Source: Ciona savignyi (lineage: Eukaryota > Chordata > Ascidiacea > Phlebobranchia > Cionidae). Taken from it: 64,000 bases of DNA. The notes beneath the pieces are model-generated. The model had not been told where the DNA came from. It searched no databases and saw nothing but the letters and a program-made list of their open reading frames with translations. The translations under genes were made by a program, and so were the position numbers. The stretch is taken from assembly GCA_000149265.1 (NCBI GenBank), contig CH003288.1, forward strand, positions 73,617-137,616. The letters run 5' to 3'. Below, piece by piece: positions 10,901 to 21,100 of this stretch; within the stretch, counting starts at the first letter, position 1; each line of letters starts with the position of its first letter.

Positions 10901-12371
10901 TGTTCTTTGTTATAAACTGAACACAATAAATCAAATGATTTCCAGGGTCGAGATGATACTGGTAATACCAAGTGGTTAGAGACGTTATCAATTGTTGGAA
11001 GTTCAATTTCAAGTTTTTTTCTCGTTCTCACACTACTAAGCTTGGTATGCTTTTGGTAAGTTTGTCTAAATAGATAGTATCTACTTTAAATAACCACATT
11101 TACTTTAAATGTGTGTTTAAGTATAATATACTTCCATATAATCACTTAAAACCGCTAAACCTATATATTTACGAGACCCTTATGTCCAAAATACAAGTAG
11201 AACAACTACTCACGTAACAAATATAAAACCCATAAATTCCAACATTTATTTGCAGCAAACGCATGAATGGCAAGAAGCCAAGAGGAACGGTCCTCCTTAT
11301 TAACCTCTCGTTATCGCTATTGCCGCTTAATCTGCTCCTCATCATCGATCCAAGTTTTGTTTCTTCGTCATCTAAGTCGTGTTTAGTAGTCGGTATTTTA
11401 CTTCATCACTCTCTTCTGGCTGCGTTAATCTGGATCGCTCTTCTGGTTACTTCGGTCCCTAATAAAGGAGTCCACAACGTTAGTGCAAGAAGTGGCTATT
11501 GCAACTATTTTATTTAATTTATGACGAATATGTTTTACAGTCACTAAGTAAATTAAAATCACGAGTATGGCAAGCAAGCCTGTGTGAGATTCTCGTTATG
11601 TTGGTTATATTGTCCCTTTTCTTCAATTCTGCTGTGGTATATGGATACAGCTTTACTGTTCTCAACTCTCTGCAAGGTATGTCTATCGTCTAGTAGCTTT
11701 AATCCTTACCCTGGTTTCTTGTTATATGTGATACAATAGTCGGGTTGTGAACGCAATCCTCATGTTTGTGATACCGTGTTGGCACATATAAATGTCGAGA
11801 AACCCTCTTTTATGAATAAGCATTACCTGTATTCAAAGCAACAAATGGAACGCAACAACAAATACATGATCTTGTAATATTGACATTAAAGGTTTTTTCG
11901 TCTTCTCTGTGGTCATTATCTGCATCAAAACGGCAAGAAGGGAAAGTCACATTACAACTCGATCGTCGGGGACTCAACAATCAACTGGAAATACCAAGTC
12001 AGTTTGGGATTTACCTCACTATCTTGGGTTTAATAGGATTACTTATATAGTTAAGCCATCATGCTCCATGATGTAACCCGACTATAAAGGGTATTATGAG
12101 TTAGCATTCCCATGTATAAATTGTTAGGCAAGTGTATTTCAAAACCTCCCCTGTCACTGCTATAGGAGCTTTAACCTCACACCTTTTAATAAATACTCCC
12201 AAATATTTCAGATTACGACGTCCAATTAAAAAGACTTTCCAAGGCAAAAAGGGAAGTTACAAACCAAATCACACTGACGCAACCATATTAACGCAAGTGT
12301 TTCAAATTAATTCATTATTTCTTTTAAACTTTTTATTTTTAAAGGTGTCAACTGACCTTAGTAGAATTTAA
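4904..12371 (+). CDS. Adhesion-GPCR-like receptor with FN3 modules, GAIN-GPS and a shortened TM region
   Basis: The coding exons I join are 4904-4968, 5077-5155, 5470-5572, 5957-6106, 6163-6432, 7034-7312, 8483-8608, 9002-9090, 9150-9311, 9460-9542, 9592-9707, 9764-9901, 10126-10310, 10535-10696, 10946-11055, 11256-11478, 11541-11676, 11892-11997 and 12212-12371. All have GT-AG borders and matching phases, giving 2742 nt (913 aa). Order of domains: a hydrophobic signal peptide (MDEIIKIIVVFTSLMSVG), a Thr/Ser-rich stretch, FN3-like units, a Cys-rich exon (CPSECEGCIGPC), a short hormone-receptor-like exon, GAIN, a GPS with the HLT cleavage triad, and TM helices. In known adhesion GPCRs the GAIN domain self-cleaves at the GPS, and the new N-terminus acts as a tethered agonist. 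Here TM1-TM3 run straight into a TM6/TM7-like segment ending NSLQGFFVFSVVIICIKTAR. The ligand is unknown. The last exon and stop are the least certain part. Confidence 0.88.
5884..5981 (+). repeat. 49-bp tandem duplication over a splice acceptor
   Basis: ATTGGCTTGTGTTTAGCATT plus the following TATAGCCGAAAATGTCAGTG occurs at 5884 and again at 5933, with a shorter third echo (AGCCGAAATGTCAGTGGAAC) at 5977. Only the second TATAG acceptor, with the exon starting at 5957, keeps the reading frame. Use of the first acceptor (exon from 5908) meets a TAG after about 13 codons because the period is not a multiple of three. Confidence 0.85.
7034..7312 (+). other. FN3-type exon of the receptor, close relative of an exon of the phosphatase gene
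   Basis: This single phase 1-1 exon encodes an FN3-like unit that includes ANNEITFS and SETTYTFTGAQP. The minus-strand exon at 59403-59684 in the receptor phosphatase gene has the same two strings in the same order, and starts with the same (D/N)PNP motif. The two genes lie on opposite strands about 52 kb apart. This points to duplication of an exon between them or a shared ancestor. Confidence 0.85.
7520..8180 (+). mobile_element. Degraded SINE split by a nested MITE
   Basis: SINE consensus words are seen at 7536-7562 (GTTGTGTCCATGGACAAGGC) and 7640-7679 (ending in CACTGCAATAGCTCGGGTAA). They are then interrupted by the element at 7680-8138 and resume after the target duplication at 8147. 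It lies in the intron between receptor exons 7034-7312 and 8483-8608. Confidence 0.7.
7680..8138. mobile_element. hAT-type MITE with 8-bp target duplication
   Basis: The ends are imperfect inverted repeats: CAGGGCCGGTTTTAGGCC at the left and, reverse-complemented, CAGGCCCGGTGCTAGGAA at the right. The left end is followed, and the right end preceded, by GGGCCCCGC words. The insert is flanked by AATATGAC at 7672-7679 and 8139-8146, an 8-bp duplication as expected for hAT transposition. A (TA)n tract lies at about 7916-7937. There is no transposase ORF. Confidence 0.88.
9150..10310 (+). other. GAIN-domain exons of the receptor
   Basis: Six exons (9150-9311, 9460-9542, 9592-9707, 9764-9901, 10126-10310, continuing into the GPS exon at 10535) encode the alpha/beta region typical of the GPCR autoproteolysis-inducing domain: DDVNNTVQALDNLLNV, VVSNMLNVPDDVF, RISFLAFSNDKLF and NPVIVQLRTNM. 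In known GAIN domains the last strand of this block leads into the GPS. The exon layout and hydrophobic spacing look intact. Confidence 0.8.
10535..10696 (+). other. GPS exon with two of four cysteines replaced
   Basis: The exon encodes SCVFWDEGNQSWANGD and then VVCHFNHLTNFATLL. The CxFWD start, the Trp, and the HLT cleavage triad are canonical. The usual GC after the Trp is GD, and the usual CxC before NHLT is CHF. Thus cysteines 1 and 3 remain while 2 and 4 are lost together. In known GPS motifs the four cysteines make two disulfides, so this receptor probably retains only one. Confidence 0.85.
10763..10850 (+). mobile_element. SINE fragment in receptor intron
   Basis: It contains AATAGCTCCAATAACCCCAC, AGTGGGCGCGAGATGATCTG and CCTTGGTTTTTTCCATTCAC, which match the 3' half of the SINE consensus in the same orientation as 21445-21752. 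The tRNA-like head and the GGATA tail are missing. Confidence 0.7.
10946..11997 (+). other. Transmembrane region of the receptor: TM1-TM3 then TM6/TM7-like
   Basis: Exon 10946-11055 encodes TM1 (LSIVGSSISSFFLVLTLLSL). Exon 11256-11478 encodes ICL1, TM2 (GTVLLINLSLSLLPLNLLL) and TM3 (CLVVGILLHHSLLAALIWIA). After an intron of only 62 bp, exon 11541-11676 encodes a helix (LCEILVMLVILSLFFNSA) and YSFTVLNSLQ. Exon 11892-11997 completes TM7 (GFFVFSVVIICI) and a basic tail. Family members normally have TM4, ECL2 and TM5 between these segments. No coding sequence for them exists in the 62-bp intron, so about five helices are predicted. Confidence 0.75.
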
Positions 12372-12604
12372 TTTATTTTTTTCTATATGGTTCACCTTTT
12401 AAAGGCCACATAACTCTCCTTGAGCCAGTTCCGTCCTAGACAGTCCTACTCGGCGCAATAGTTAACAGACTATTCGTTTTTCCGTCTTTTTATCCTATGC
12501 GGCGATTTGTTTAATTTGCTGCTAATAAATCGGATTACATGAAAACTAACCTTATAGTTTGTTAAGTTTAAAATGTAAGAATTGATAAAACACGCCTATG
12601 TGTT

Positions 12605-13046
12605 TGAAGATGCCAAAATAGCCTTTTTTATGTTGCTTTGATTTGCAATCACCTTTATTTCGTATTAAATCAATTAATTTATGTAATTCTATGTTTAAAC
12701 CTCCAAAATCAATCATGCGTTACTTTTGTTGCGTTCACAAGGTCACTTTGAGTTTATCGTTTTGCCATGTTTTACTTTAAAGTTATTCAAAGGAAATTAG
12801 AGACTGGCTGCACCACACAGTCAGTAAGTATACTTGTTTTTTCTATTTTTTACCTAAATATTGTGTTCAATTTAGTAAAACTAAATGCCGTTTTTTCCTG
12901 TGTTTTTCTACTGTGATTTATGTTTATTGCTCAACCTGTGTTACCTTATTTTTAGAAAACCATTAAAAGCTGGAAACAAATGAAATGCGTTGGTGACAGT
13001 GGTGCTCCCAAAGAAAAATTAATAGTTGACAGATTTGGCAACTATA
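12605..13046 (+). repeat. 5' LTR of the BEL/Pao element
   Basis: 442 bp, starting TGAAGATGCC and ending GGCAACTATA. It is nearly identical to 15993-16433. I see no clear tRNA-complementary primer site directly after it at 13047. Confidence 0.92.
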
Positions 13047-13101
13047 ATAAGTTTTTGACTACAGCCAATCTCTACATACAAACATCTGAAACCATCTAAG
13101 A

Positions 13102-14515
13102 ATGCCGGGATCAACATCAACCATAGCAAGGCCTCAAACTAGATCACAAGGAAAACCAACAAAGGCAAGTTCTGTTACCCAAAAAGACCAACCTGGGACA
13201 TCATCGGATGTGACAAATAATAGGCCTCTTGTGTCATCCCCAACCCAACCAACCAATGGAGGATGCCACAGTGTAGGAGGTATAATACCAAATGACCAAC
13301 CAAACTTACCAGTGATCAATCCAGAGGACAGCATCTCACAAATATCTCGGGTCTCAATGTCAGCAAGCAAAAGAGCAACATTGGAAAATATCAGGCTTCT
13401 AGCAAAAGTAAAATTGAACCAACAACAAAATCTTCTCGAGGAAAAACTAATTCAAAAGAAACGAGAATACGAAGATGAAGAGCGGCAATATCGACTAGCA
13501 AAAAAACAACTTGAACTGGATAGTGAACTTCAAATACTCAAAGCTGAAGAAGATTACTGCTCCACCATTTCAAGATCCAAGGTAAAGCTAAATAGTTGTC
13601 TCGAGAAAAATAAAAGGGATCAAAATACATATGAGGTACCCCTAATTGAAGCACTGAATGCACTAAAGCTACCCCACACAACAACTGGAAATATTTAGTG
13701 GAAATCCAATACATTATTGTGACTTTGTCCGTGCTTTTAAAAGCCTCATCGAAGATAAGGTGTCTGATGACACTCAGAGGCTTTACTACCTTGTACAGCA
13801 TACTGCCGGACTGGCCAAGCAGCTTGTGTCTAGTTGTCAACACATGCATCCTAGTACAGGATATGCAACTGCCAGAAAACTTCTGCATGATAATTTTGGT
13901 AACCCATGCCAAATAGCTACAGCCTACTTAAACAAAGTAGCTAATGCACCTGCAATTGGGCCTTCAGACACTGTCAGTTTACAAGAATATTCAATCTTGC
14001 TAACGTTATGTAAAAACACTTTGGAAAGCATTGGTTACCTACATTATGCAAACAGTCCCGAAATGCTGCTAAAGATAATAAATCGACTTCCCTCTAGCAT
14101 GCAAAACAGTTGGCGAACCAAAGCCGATGAAATTATGTTTGAACGTCATCAAACTGTTGGTATTCAGGACATTGCAGACTTGGTAGTAAAGAAAACCCGA
14201 GAAGTAACCAATCCCATTTTCGGTATTGCAGCTAATCATTCCACTAGGCCATACATGGACAACTCAAAACCAAGAAAAGCTGGTCGCTCCTCCTTTGCAA
14301 CAAATGTACAGGTAACAAATCCATATGAAAATTCCTTTCAAAATTACAATTGTTACCTGTGCCGTGGAAACCATTACCTTAACCAATGTAGAGGATTTAG
14401 AGCTTTGTGCCACCTAAAAAGACTTGAATTTGTTAATGCACACTATCTATGTCACTCATGCCTGCAACCAGGTCACTGTGCGTCCCAATGTTTCCGCAAG
14501 GACCCATGCTTAAAT
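13102..14515 (+). pseudogene. gag region of the BEL/Pao element, frame-broken
   Basis: The first part (13102-13698, 198 aa) is Ser/Thr-rich and then a long charged coiled coil (NLLEEKLIQKKREYEDEERQ). The frame changes near 13682-13698. The second part (about 13682-14515) carries the capsid-like region and two zinc knuckles, CYLCRGNHYLNQC and CHSCLQPGHCASQC. In intact BEL/Pao elements these parts are one ORF with pol. A second frame change near 14510 leads into protease. In a retroelement a ribosomal frameshift is conceivable, but two more changes elsewhere argue for decay or base errors. Confidence 0.85.
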
Positions 14516-15863
14516 CGACTGATTGTACTGCACGACATACAACCTTGCTGCACCCCCCAGATCCTATGAACGCTGCTACCATGTCACCAACTGCTACTGT
14601 TAGATGCGGATTTGCTAGTACCGGTACGGACAACACATTGAACACTCTTCTACCTGTTATTCCAGTGAAGGTACGTGCCAAAAATAGTCAAGTGTGTACC
14701 ATCACAAACGCATTCCTGGATCCCGGAAGTACCTCCTCGTTCTGCTGTGATTTTCTGATACACGAGTTGGGCGTTACTGGACCAACAGTAAAAATAGACA
14801 CAACCACTGTCAGCAGAAGAACAGAAATAAGACAAGCTCAACTTATTAATGACCTTGAAATTAGTGGTTTGAATGAAAATGATTTTGTCCTATTGGCACC
14901 ACTATTTTCTCACGACAAGTTACCAGTGTCAAAATCTGAGATTCCTTCCTCAGAAGATGTAGGTCGATGGCCTCATTTATATTCTGTTAATCTATCTTTT
15001 CATGATGGCCCAGTTGGTCTCCTAATAGGTAGTGACCATCCTCAAATCTTACAACCCAAAGAACTTGTTCACAGTCAAGATGGCGGGCCGTACGCACGTA
15101 GAACTATACTCGGCTGGGTAGTAAATGGCCCCAACAAGAAATCCGTAAGTTCTAACAGTTTTAAATCTATTTCTACTCATAGCTACGGTGTTAAAACTGA
15201 CCCACAAATTCTGCGTGAATTATGTGTCGACAATATTCAATCGAATAAACTGGATAGAAAAGAATTGTCTGTCCAAGAACTGAATTATAGGAACTCTGTG
15301 GAAACATCAGTCACTCAATTAAAAGAGGGTCATTATAAAATGATAAAAAAGAACCAACCTGGTAAAAAAGGCCACGCCGAGAATATTGCTGATACTCAAT
15401 TAAAAGTCAACAATGAACTTCAAGCTTTTAAGACTGGGTTACCTGCGGATACAGCTTTTGGGCTGCAATGGTGTATTGAGAAATCAGGCCTGTACTGCCG
15501 ACGCAGATGGCGACGAATTCAATATATGGCAGATATATTCTGGCGGCGCTGGATATGCAAAGTACCACAATTGCAAGCTGGGCAAAAATGGACGAAACCA
15601 AGTAAAAACTTTGCAGTCAACGATGTGGTGCTGTGGTGGATGATAGTTTGCCTCGTAATACCTGGCTCATCGGACGTATAATCCAAACATTTCCAAACAA
15701 AGATGGTCTTGTTCGAGTTGTGTGTGTTCGAACCAAACATTCAATTTTAAAACGCCCAATAACCAAGTTATGCTTGCTCAGTGCGGCTGAGTTTTTGTTA
15801 TATGTGTATTGTACCACATTCAAATTGTGGTCAATGATATGCTGCTCATATTTAATCGACTGA
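14510..15863 (+). pseudogene. pol remnant: protease, start of RT, and C-terminal region
   Basis: 14510-15300 encodes the BEL/Pao aspartic protease: a catalytic-type DPGSTSSF motif, then LLIGSDHPQIL and TILGWVVNGP. It runs into the start of RT (EGHYKM), then an aberrant join near 15360-15495, then the C-terminal module (RRRWRRIQYMADIFW, then QKWTKPSKNFAVNDVV). The frame changes near 15630 and continues in 15633-15863 (PRNTWLIGRI, then VVCVRTKHSILKRPITKLCLL). The RT core, RNase H and integrase are absent, so this is a deletion derivative. Confidence 0.85.
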
Positions 15864-15978
15864 TGTTTCCTATTTCGTAACTTTTGTTATTTGATGAAAT
15901 TGTTGTACACATGTGCTATCTGTTATGCATCTTCTCTTACTTGCGTATATTATTAAGCATCACGCAAAACTAAATGCT

Positions 15979-15992
15979 TAAAGGGGCGGGAA
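15979..15992 (+). other. Polypurine tract before the 3' LTR
   Basis: TAAAGGGGCGGGAA lies directly upstream of the 3' LTR, the position of the plus-strand primer in LTR retroelements. The 115 bases before it hold no coding sequence. Confidence 0.7.
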
Positions 15993-16433
15993 TGAAGATG
16001 CCAAAATAGCCTTTTTATGTTGCTTTGATTTGCAATCACCTTTATTTCGTATTAAATCAATTAATTTATGTAATTCTATGTTTAAACCTCCAAAATCAAT
16101 CATGCGTTACTTTTGTTGCGTTCACAAGGTCACTTTGAGTTTATCGTTTTGCCATGTTTTACTTTAAAGTTATTCAAAGGAAATTAGAGACTGGCTGCAC
16201 CACACAGTCAGTAAGTATACTTGTTTTTTCTATTTTTTACCTAAATATTGTGTTCAATTTAGTAAAACTAAATGCCGTTTTTTCCTGTGTTTTTCTACTG
16301 TGATTTATGTTTATTGCTCAACCTGTGTTACCTTATTTTTAGAAAACCATTAAAAGCTGGAAACAAATGAAATGCGTTGGTGACAGTGGTGCTCCCAAAG
16401 AAAAATTAATAGTTGACAGATTTGGCAACTATA
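15993..16433 (+). repeat. 3' LTR of the BEL/Pao element
   Basis: 441 bp, one T shorter than the 5' LTR in the run after AAAATAGCC. It is followed by the target duplication GTGTT. Confidence 0.92.
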
Positions 16434-17145
16434 GTGTTATTAGAATATCAGGAAAAAAACTTGTAGCCTATTAAATTTCAGCTGGGAAGAATAACCCGAC
16501 GACAAGCACAAGCGATGCAACGATTTCTTCTCCAGTGTTTCTGATATTTGAAATGTTTCTTTTATGTTAATAATGTACATTTGTATTTACATCAGTCGTT
16601 GTAGTTTTTTAGTTTAAAAATAGCCTCTAACTAAACTGCCATGCAGTAAGCAGGAAGTAAACTTAGCTCCAGTGACCGAATGATGGCTTCTGCGGTTTCC
16701 AACCATCGGGAATAAACCTGGATCACTTTTGTACTAATGAAATGTTCTGTATTATTCTTTGGATATTTTAAAGTAATAATTCAGTTTGGCTTAACCCGCT
16801 TTTATAATTTTGTATTTTATATTAGCCGACATTTTTGTATATATACTACTTTAACTGTGTTCATAAAGCTTTACCACTTCAATAACATAAGAATAAATAA
16901 AGATTTGTTCCTAAATCATGATTGTAACAGGCAAGCATTGTCGCTCCGTCATCCATAAATCGAAATGAAACATCACGAATTGTTAGACAACATGACCCAG
17001 ATATGTAAAAACAAAAAATTATGTATTAAACTCAGGGGAATACCCCGAAGCCATGAAAAACTAATTCGGACAGTTTTGACAAGAAACGTATAAAATGTTC
17101 GTAAATCCACCCGATCCGCCAATTTTCCATCACTTGTAGCTGGAC

Positions 17146-18128
17146 TGACCTTAACTCAGCCGATCAATATAATTTACGAGTCTTCCCCTATATTCTACAA
17201 CCGGCAAAGAACGCAATTCCAAGCAGATACAGCAAGCATAGGATCTGCCGCTTTAATTGGGGTTTGCCATCTGCCTGCAGATAAATCGCATATGACAGTC
17301 CCGCTACAAGCGACGATCTGTCCTATTTTTACGCCGCTACAAGCGATAAAAAATTGGCCGATCGGATGAAATCTGACACGAATAACTACACATGGAAAAT
17401 ACGTTTGGTTTGGTAGCCATGGAAACCTCGCGTTTATACTTGCAGAAACAAAACTATGACAGCCGGGGTTTAAACTCTCTGAAAATTTGGATAGCATGGA
17501 CCTAATGTGCACAAATCTGACAATAACATATATTGTGTAATGAACATGGATAACACAAACTACATACACGGTGTATAAAATACACCAAATGTGGTTAACG
17601 ACCCTGCTCGCATAAATATATAGAATGCAAATTGTGTTTTACGAATAGTGGTGGTGGTTGACACTTTCTAGTTTTAATTGCATTTGTGCTTGTAGGATTC
17701 GTGTGCGTGATGTAATTTGATTACGCTCCACCGACTATGTGACGTCATTGATTGACAGCTGCTTCAGATGCCAAACGCATCATTCAAACAAACAATTTAA
17801 ACTGTTGAGACAACGAGAATGTGGTCACCTTGGTAAATTTCCATAAATATTTACGGAAATGACTTCAAATTTAATTCTGTGTCACCGTTTGTTCAAACGC
17901 CTTACTATAAATATATCGATGGTCAAATTTTAAATAAAAACTCGGAAAAAACAGTTTCAATATTTGCTCCTCAATGCGCTCCTTAAATCACTTTTAAGTC
18001 TTAACCCTAAAATAACTAGATTCCAGATTGGATAATAACCCGTCCTGAATAAAAATATAAAAAAACATAAAAGTTATTATTAAATTTTTTATTATTATTG
18101 CGCAAGAAACCATCGAAACATAGGATTC
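17146..18128. other. Intergenic stretch with inverted duplicates and a CRE copy
   Basis: No gene is supported; the minus ORF at 17195-17569 has no family signature. 17331-17362 is an inverted, diverged copy of 17105-17140. 17725-17765 holds the third copy of the CRE module (CTATGTGACGTCATTGATTG, then ACAGCTGC). The remainder to the HAUS4 stop is AT-rich. Confidence 0.55.
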
Positions 18129-21100
18129 TCAGATCATCATCGACTTACTAACTTGTTCCAAACTCCACTTATTCTTCGCGATCGCGTCTTGTTTCGACGC
18201 GTATTCTCGAACCACCGCTTCGAACTCACCCCCTAGCTTCCGGTATGCCCCCAACTGGTGGGTGATGCTGTCCAGCTCTTGTTGCCGGGATTTCAATTCA
18301 TTCTCCTGTTCTGTACTGGGGGGGAGGGTTAAATGCACAAATAATAAAGTGTAAAGATTAATTTTTTAAAATATTTAGGTATGTGAATGCGGGTGGAAGA
18401 TCTGAAACTAGACGCTAGCTAGTTGGTTGTCTCTTTGGGCAGGATACTTTTTAGACATTACCTGAAACAAGTAATTTATTTGGTTGTACTACAAAACTCG
18501 TTCCGTACTGGGGGGAGGTGGTTGTCATGGGGGGAGGTATAGAAATATTTATTGCCATATAGTTTAGTGGGTTAGTGCCGGTGGAAGGACCGAAACTAAG
18601 TTGGTCGTATTCTTCAAGCCAATTAGTAGAGATTGCCCGAACCGAGTGGATTAAGGAGTTTTACTAAATTAAACCCAATTATACTCAACACAATGCTAAC
18701 CACCTGACTTCTATGAAACTAGCATAAAATATTTGTCAGATTACGAAATGACTTATAGTTTGACTCGCAAACAACAAGCCACCCAGTGGTACAAATGACA
18801 ACTCCCCACTTACAATATATTCCTGAGGGCTGCCACACGGTGGGGTGTGTACGTCTCACTGAGCAACGCGACTCGGATGGATCTGTGGGAAGTGGAGGAG
18901 TTTAATCGGTGCTGACATCAAATGAAAACATGGAACAACAGCTTGAGGTGGTGAAGTATAAACTCCAAAATTTGAAGGGTTATAATAGGGTATTTATGTT
19001 TATCCTTGTGAATGGAAAAACCAAGGGGTGTTAACACACGGGCAATCGTCAGATTACAAATTAAAATTTGGCCTTCAACATCGATTAAGCTTTTCATTTT
19101 TTAAGAAAGTTTTTTAACTTTCGCTGTTGTTTTCCAGCAGCTACCCTTATATGGATGCCATCTCCAATTCAATTACTTGGTAGGTTAGCATGTCACCTTT
19201 TAAGAAACCTATATACGCGGCAGGATGTGACGAGTGGTAGCCTTGCCTAGTCATTGTTTTTAAACGAGTGTTTTGCTGAGTAACAATGGTGGTGATTTCC
19301 CAATGTTTGTTTGGTTGAAAGCAGCATGTGCTAGACTGCGCGCCGGTGTTCTCGTTTGGTGTAACGTTTTTTAATCGTGGAGCAGTGCTTTGTTAAATAA
19401 AGGTGTTGATTGTGCATCTGCTAGCTATTTTGTTGGGAAAAGTTGCCGATGTACGAACGGGTTTGAGTTTAGGTTGCAGATCCAAGCTTCAATTTTAAAT
19501 TGTGAAAACATCGAAGACTTTCTATGTCAGGATTTTTAATGACAGCCGTTTTTGTGAGGTCAGTTTGCATTGGAGTGATAGAGAGAATAATTAGTTTTCT
19601 TGAACCCAGTGGATTAATGGGTTCTACTCAACTAAAAAAACGTCTCAATCATACACAACATACTGCAATAGCTCCGGTAACCCGACGAATGCCAGTGTAA
19701 TAACACCCCCCTTTACACGAAACCTAAACAAAGTGAAACCAACCTTAGTTTGGCTGCCAGCGTCTCAAACGATTGAACCGAGTCGTTTATTAAAATCTTT
19801 GTCTTTTCACATTGCAGTGTGAAGGTATACTTGTTGATTATCTTGCTCAGGATATCAACACAACCATGTAGTTCCTGTGGGGGGGGTAAGTTTGATTGGG
19901 AGGGGTGTTGAAGGGAAACCCTCTGAATTAAGTCTAGATGCATATTCATGTATCGTGACTATCTAACAAACTATGGCAGCCAAGTAATTTTTTTTGACCT
20001 GCCAAATACTATCGACAGGTTGCAAAACTTAATAACGATGTCACACCCAAATTATTATGTCACAGACTCAGTTATATTTGTGTGTCAAATGGCGCCAAAG
20101 TGCTTCATGATTTTAAACAGTAATGTAATGTATTTCCTTATTAAATGTCTTTTATCAACAGCGACTATGTGAGTGGCGAATCGATAACATGGCCCGCCAT
20201 ATAAGAATGAAATATTTTTTGCCCCTGATTCAAAAATTGTAGCCACTATGTTCTAGAGATATAGTCACCTATGGGTATGGCCTACAACCCGTGTTCGACT
20301 CGACTATGGACACAAGATGAGACTCACATGATGCAGATGAAGATACGCTTCCTCCTGCGTCCCCCTCAACTCCCCCATCCGCTTCCCCAACTTGAGGGAT
20401 TCAAGTTTCTCTTCCCTCACCAGCCCTCCAAGCTGAATCGCTCGAGCGTATAACACCTTCGGACTTTCTGTGGGACAATCAGTTCAATGAGGCGTGACCA
20501 TGGGTGGGACACCACATGGGGGGGCCAATGCAAAGTTGAAGGAATATTGTAAAATTGTGCGGATCAATTGTTTACGCAACCGACACATATGCCTATATCA
20601 TATGATAGATATATCATATGATACATATATTATGAGATACAAATATCATGAGATACATATACCATAAGATACATATATCAAGAGGTTCGAAACCTAGTAA
20701 AACATAATAACTTCATTAATGCAAACAGAATAATCAACCTGCTTACTAACCAGGAGGATTAGGTAAGTCATGGAGTCTCATCAAATGCATGCAAACATCG
20801 CAAAGATGATTCTCAACGTTTGAAGCCAAAAGTTCTTTCTCTTCTTTAAGTTTCATCTTTAAAATAAATCCACATTAATTGAGGAACTATTGCAATGGAT
20901 CTGGACTGGTCTAAATTTGATGCAAAAGTTCAAACTACCGAAAATAAAATATCAAGAGTAGTTTTGACTGCATGTGAAATAAAATTGCATTGTGTGCGTG
21001 TGCATAAGCATAACAATTATCGCCTGAAGACATAATAGTAATCAGACAAAATATAAAAAAATGTTCACCATCATAGCGAATCATATAATTAATATGTAGC

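Larger units (their letters stand above)
12605..16433 (+). mobile_element. BEL/Pao LTR retroelement, internally deleted
   Basis: The element is 3829 bp, flanked by a 5-bp duplication, GTGTT, at 12600-12604 and 16434-16438. The LTRs at 12605-13046 and 15993-16433 differ by one T in a T-run as far as I can see, so insertion looks recent. Between them are a gag with coiled coil and zinc knuckles, a protease of the BEL/Pao aspartic type, the first residues of reverse transcriptase, and the C-terminal region found after integrase. Most of RT, RNase H and integrase are missing. The coding strand changes frame three times. The element could only have moved with enzymes supplied in trans. Confidence 0.93.
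12345..17145 (+). repeat. Segmental duplication, copy 2 (interrupted by a BEL element)
   Basis: This is the counterpart of 1-1915. 12345-12604 and 16434-17145 join to give the same sequence once the element at 12605-16433 is removed. It starts inside the last receptor exon and lacks the block matching 736-1634. An inverted piece of the same family (CCGCTACAAGCGATAAAAAA at about 17331) and an inverted GTTGACACTTTCTAGTT at about 17658 show later rearrangement. Confidence 0.85.

Noticed and set aside
13134..13912. Minus-strand ORFs in the BEL gag region
   Set aside because: They are the antisense shadow of gag; zinc knuckles and coiled coil are on the plus strand.
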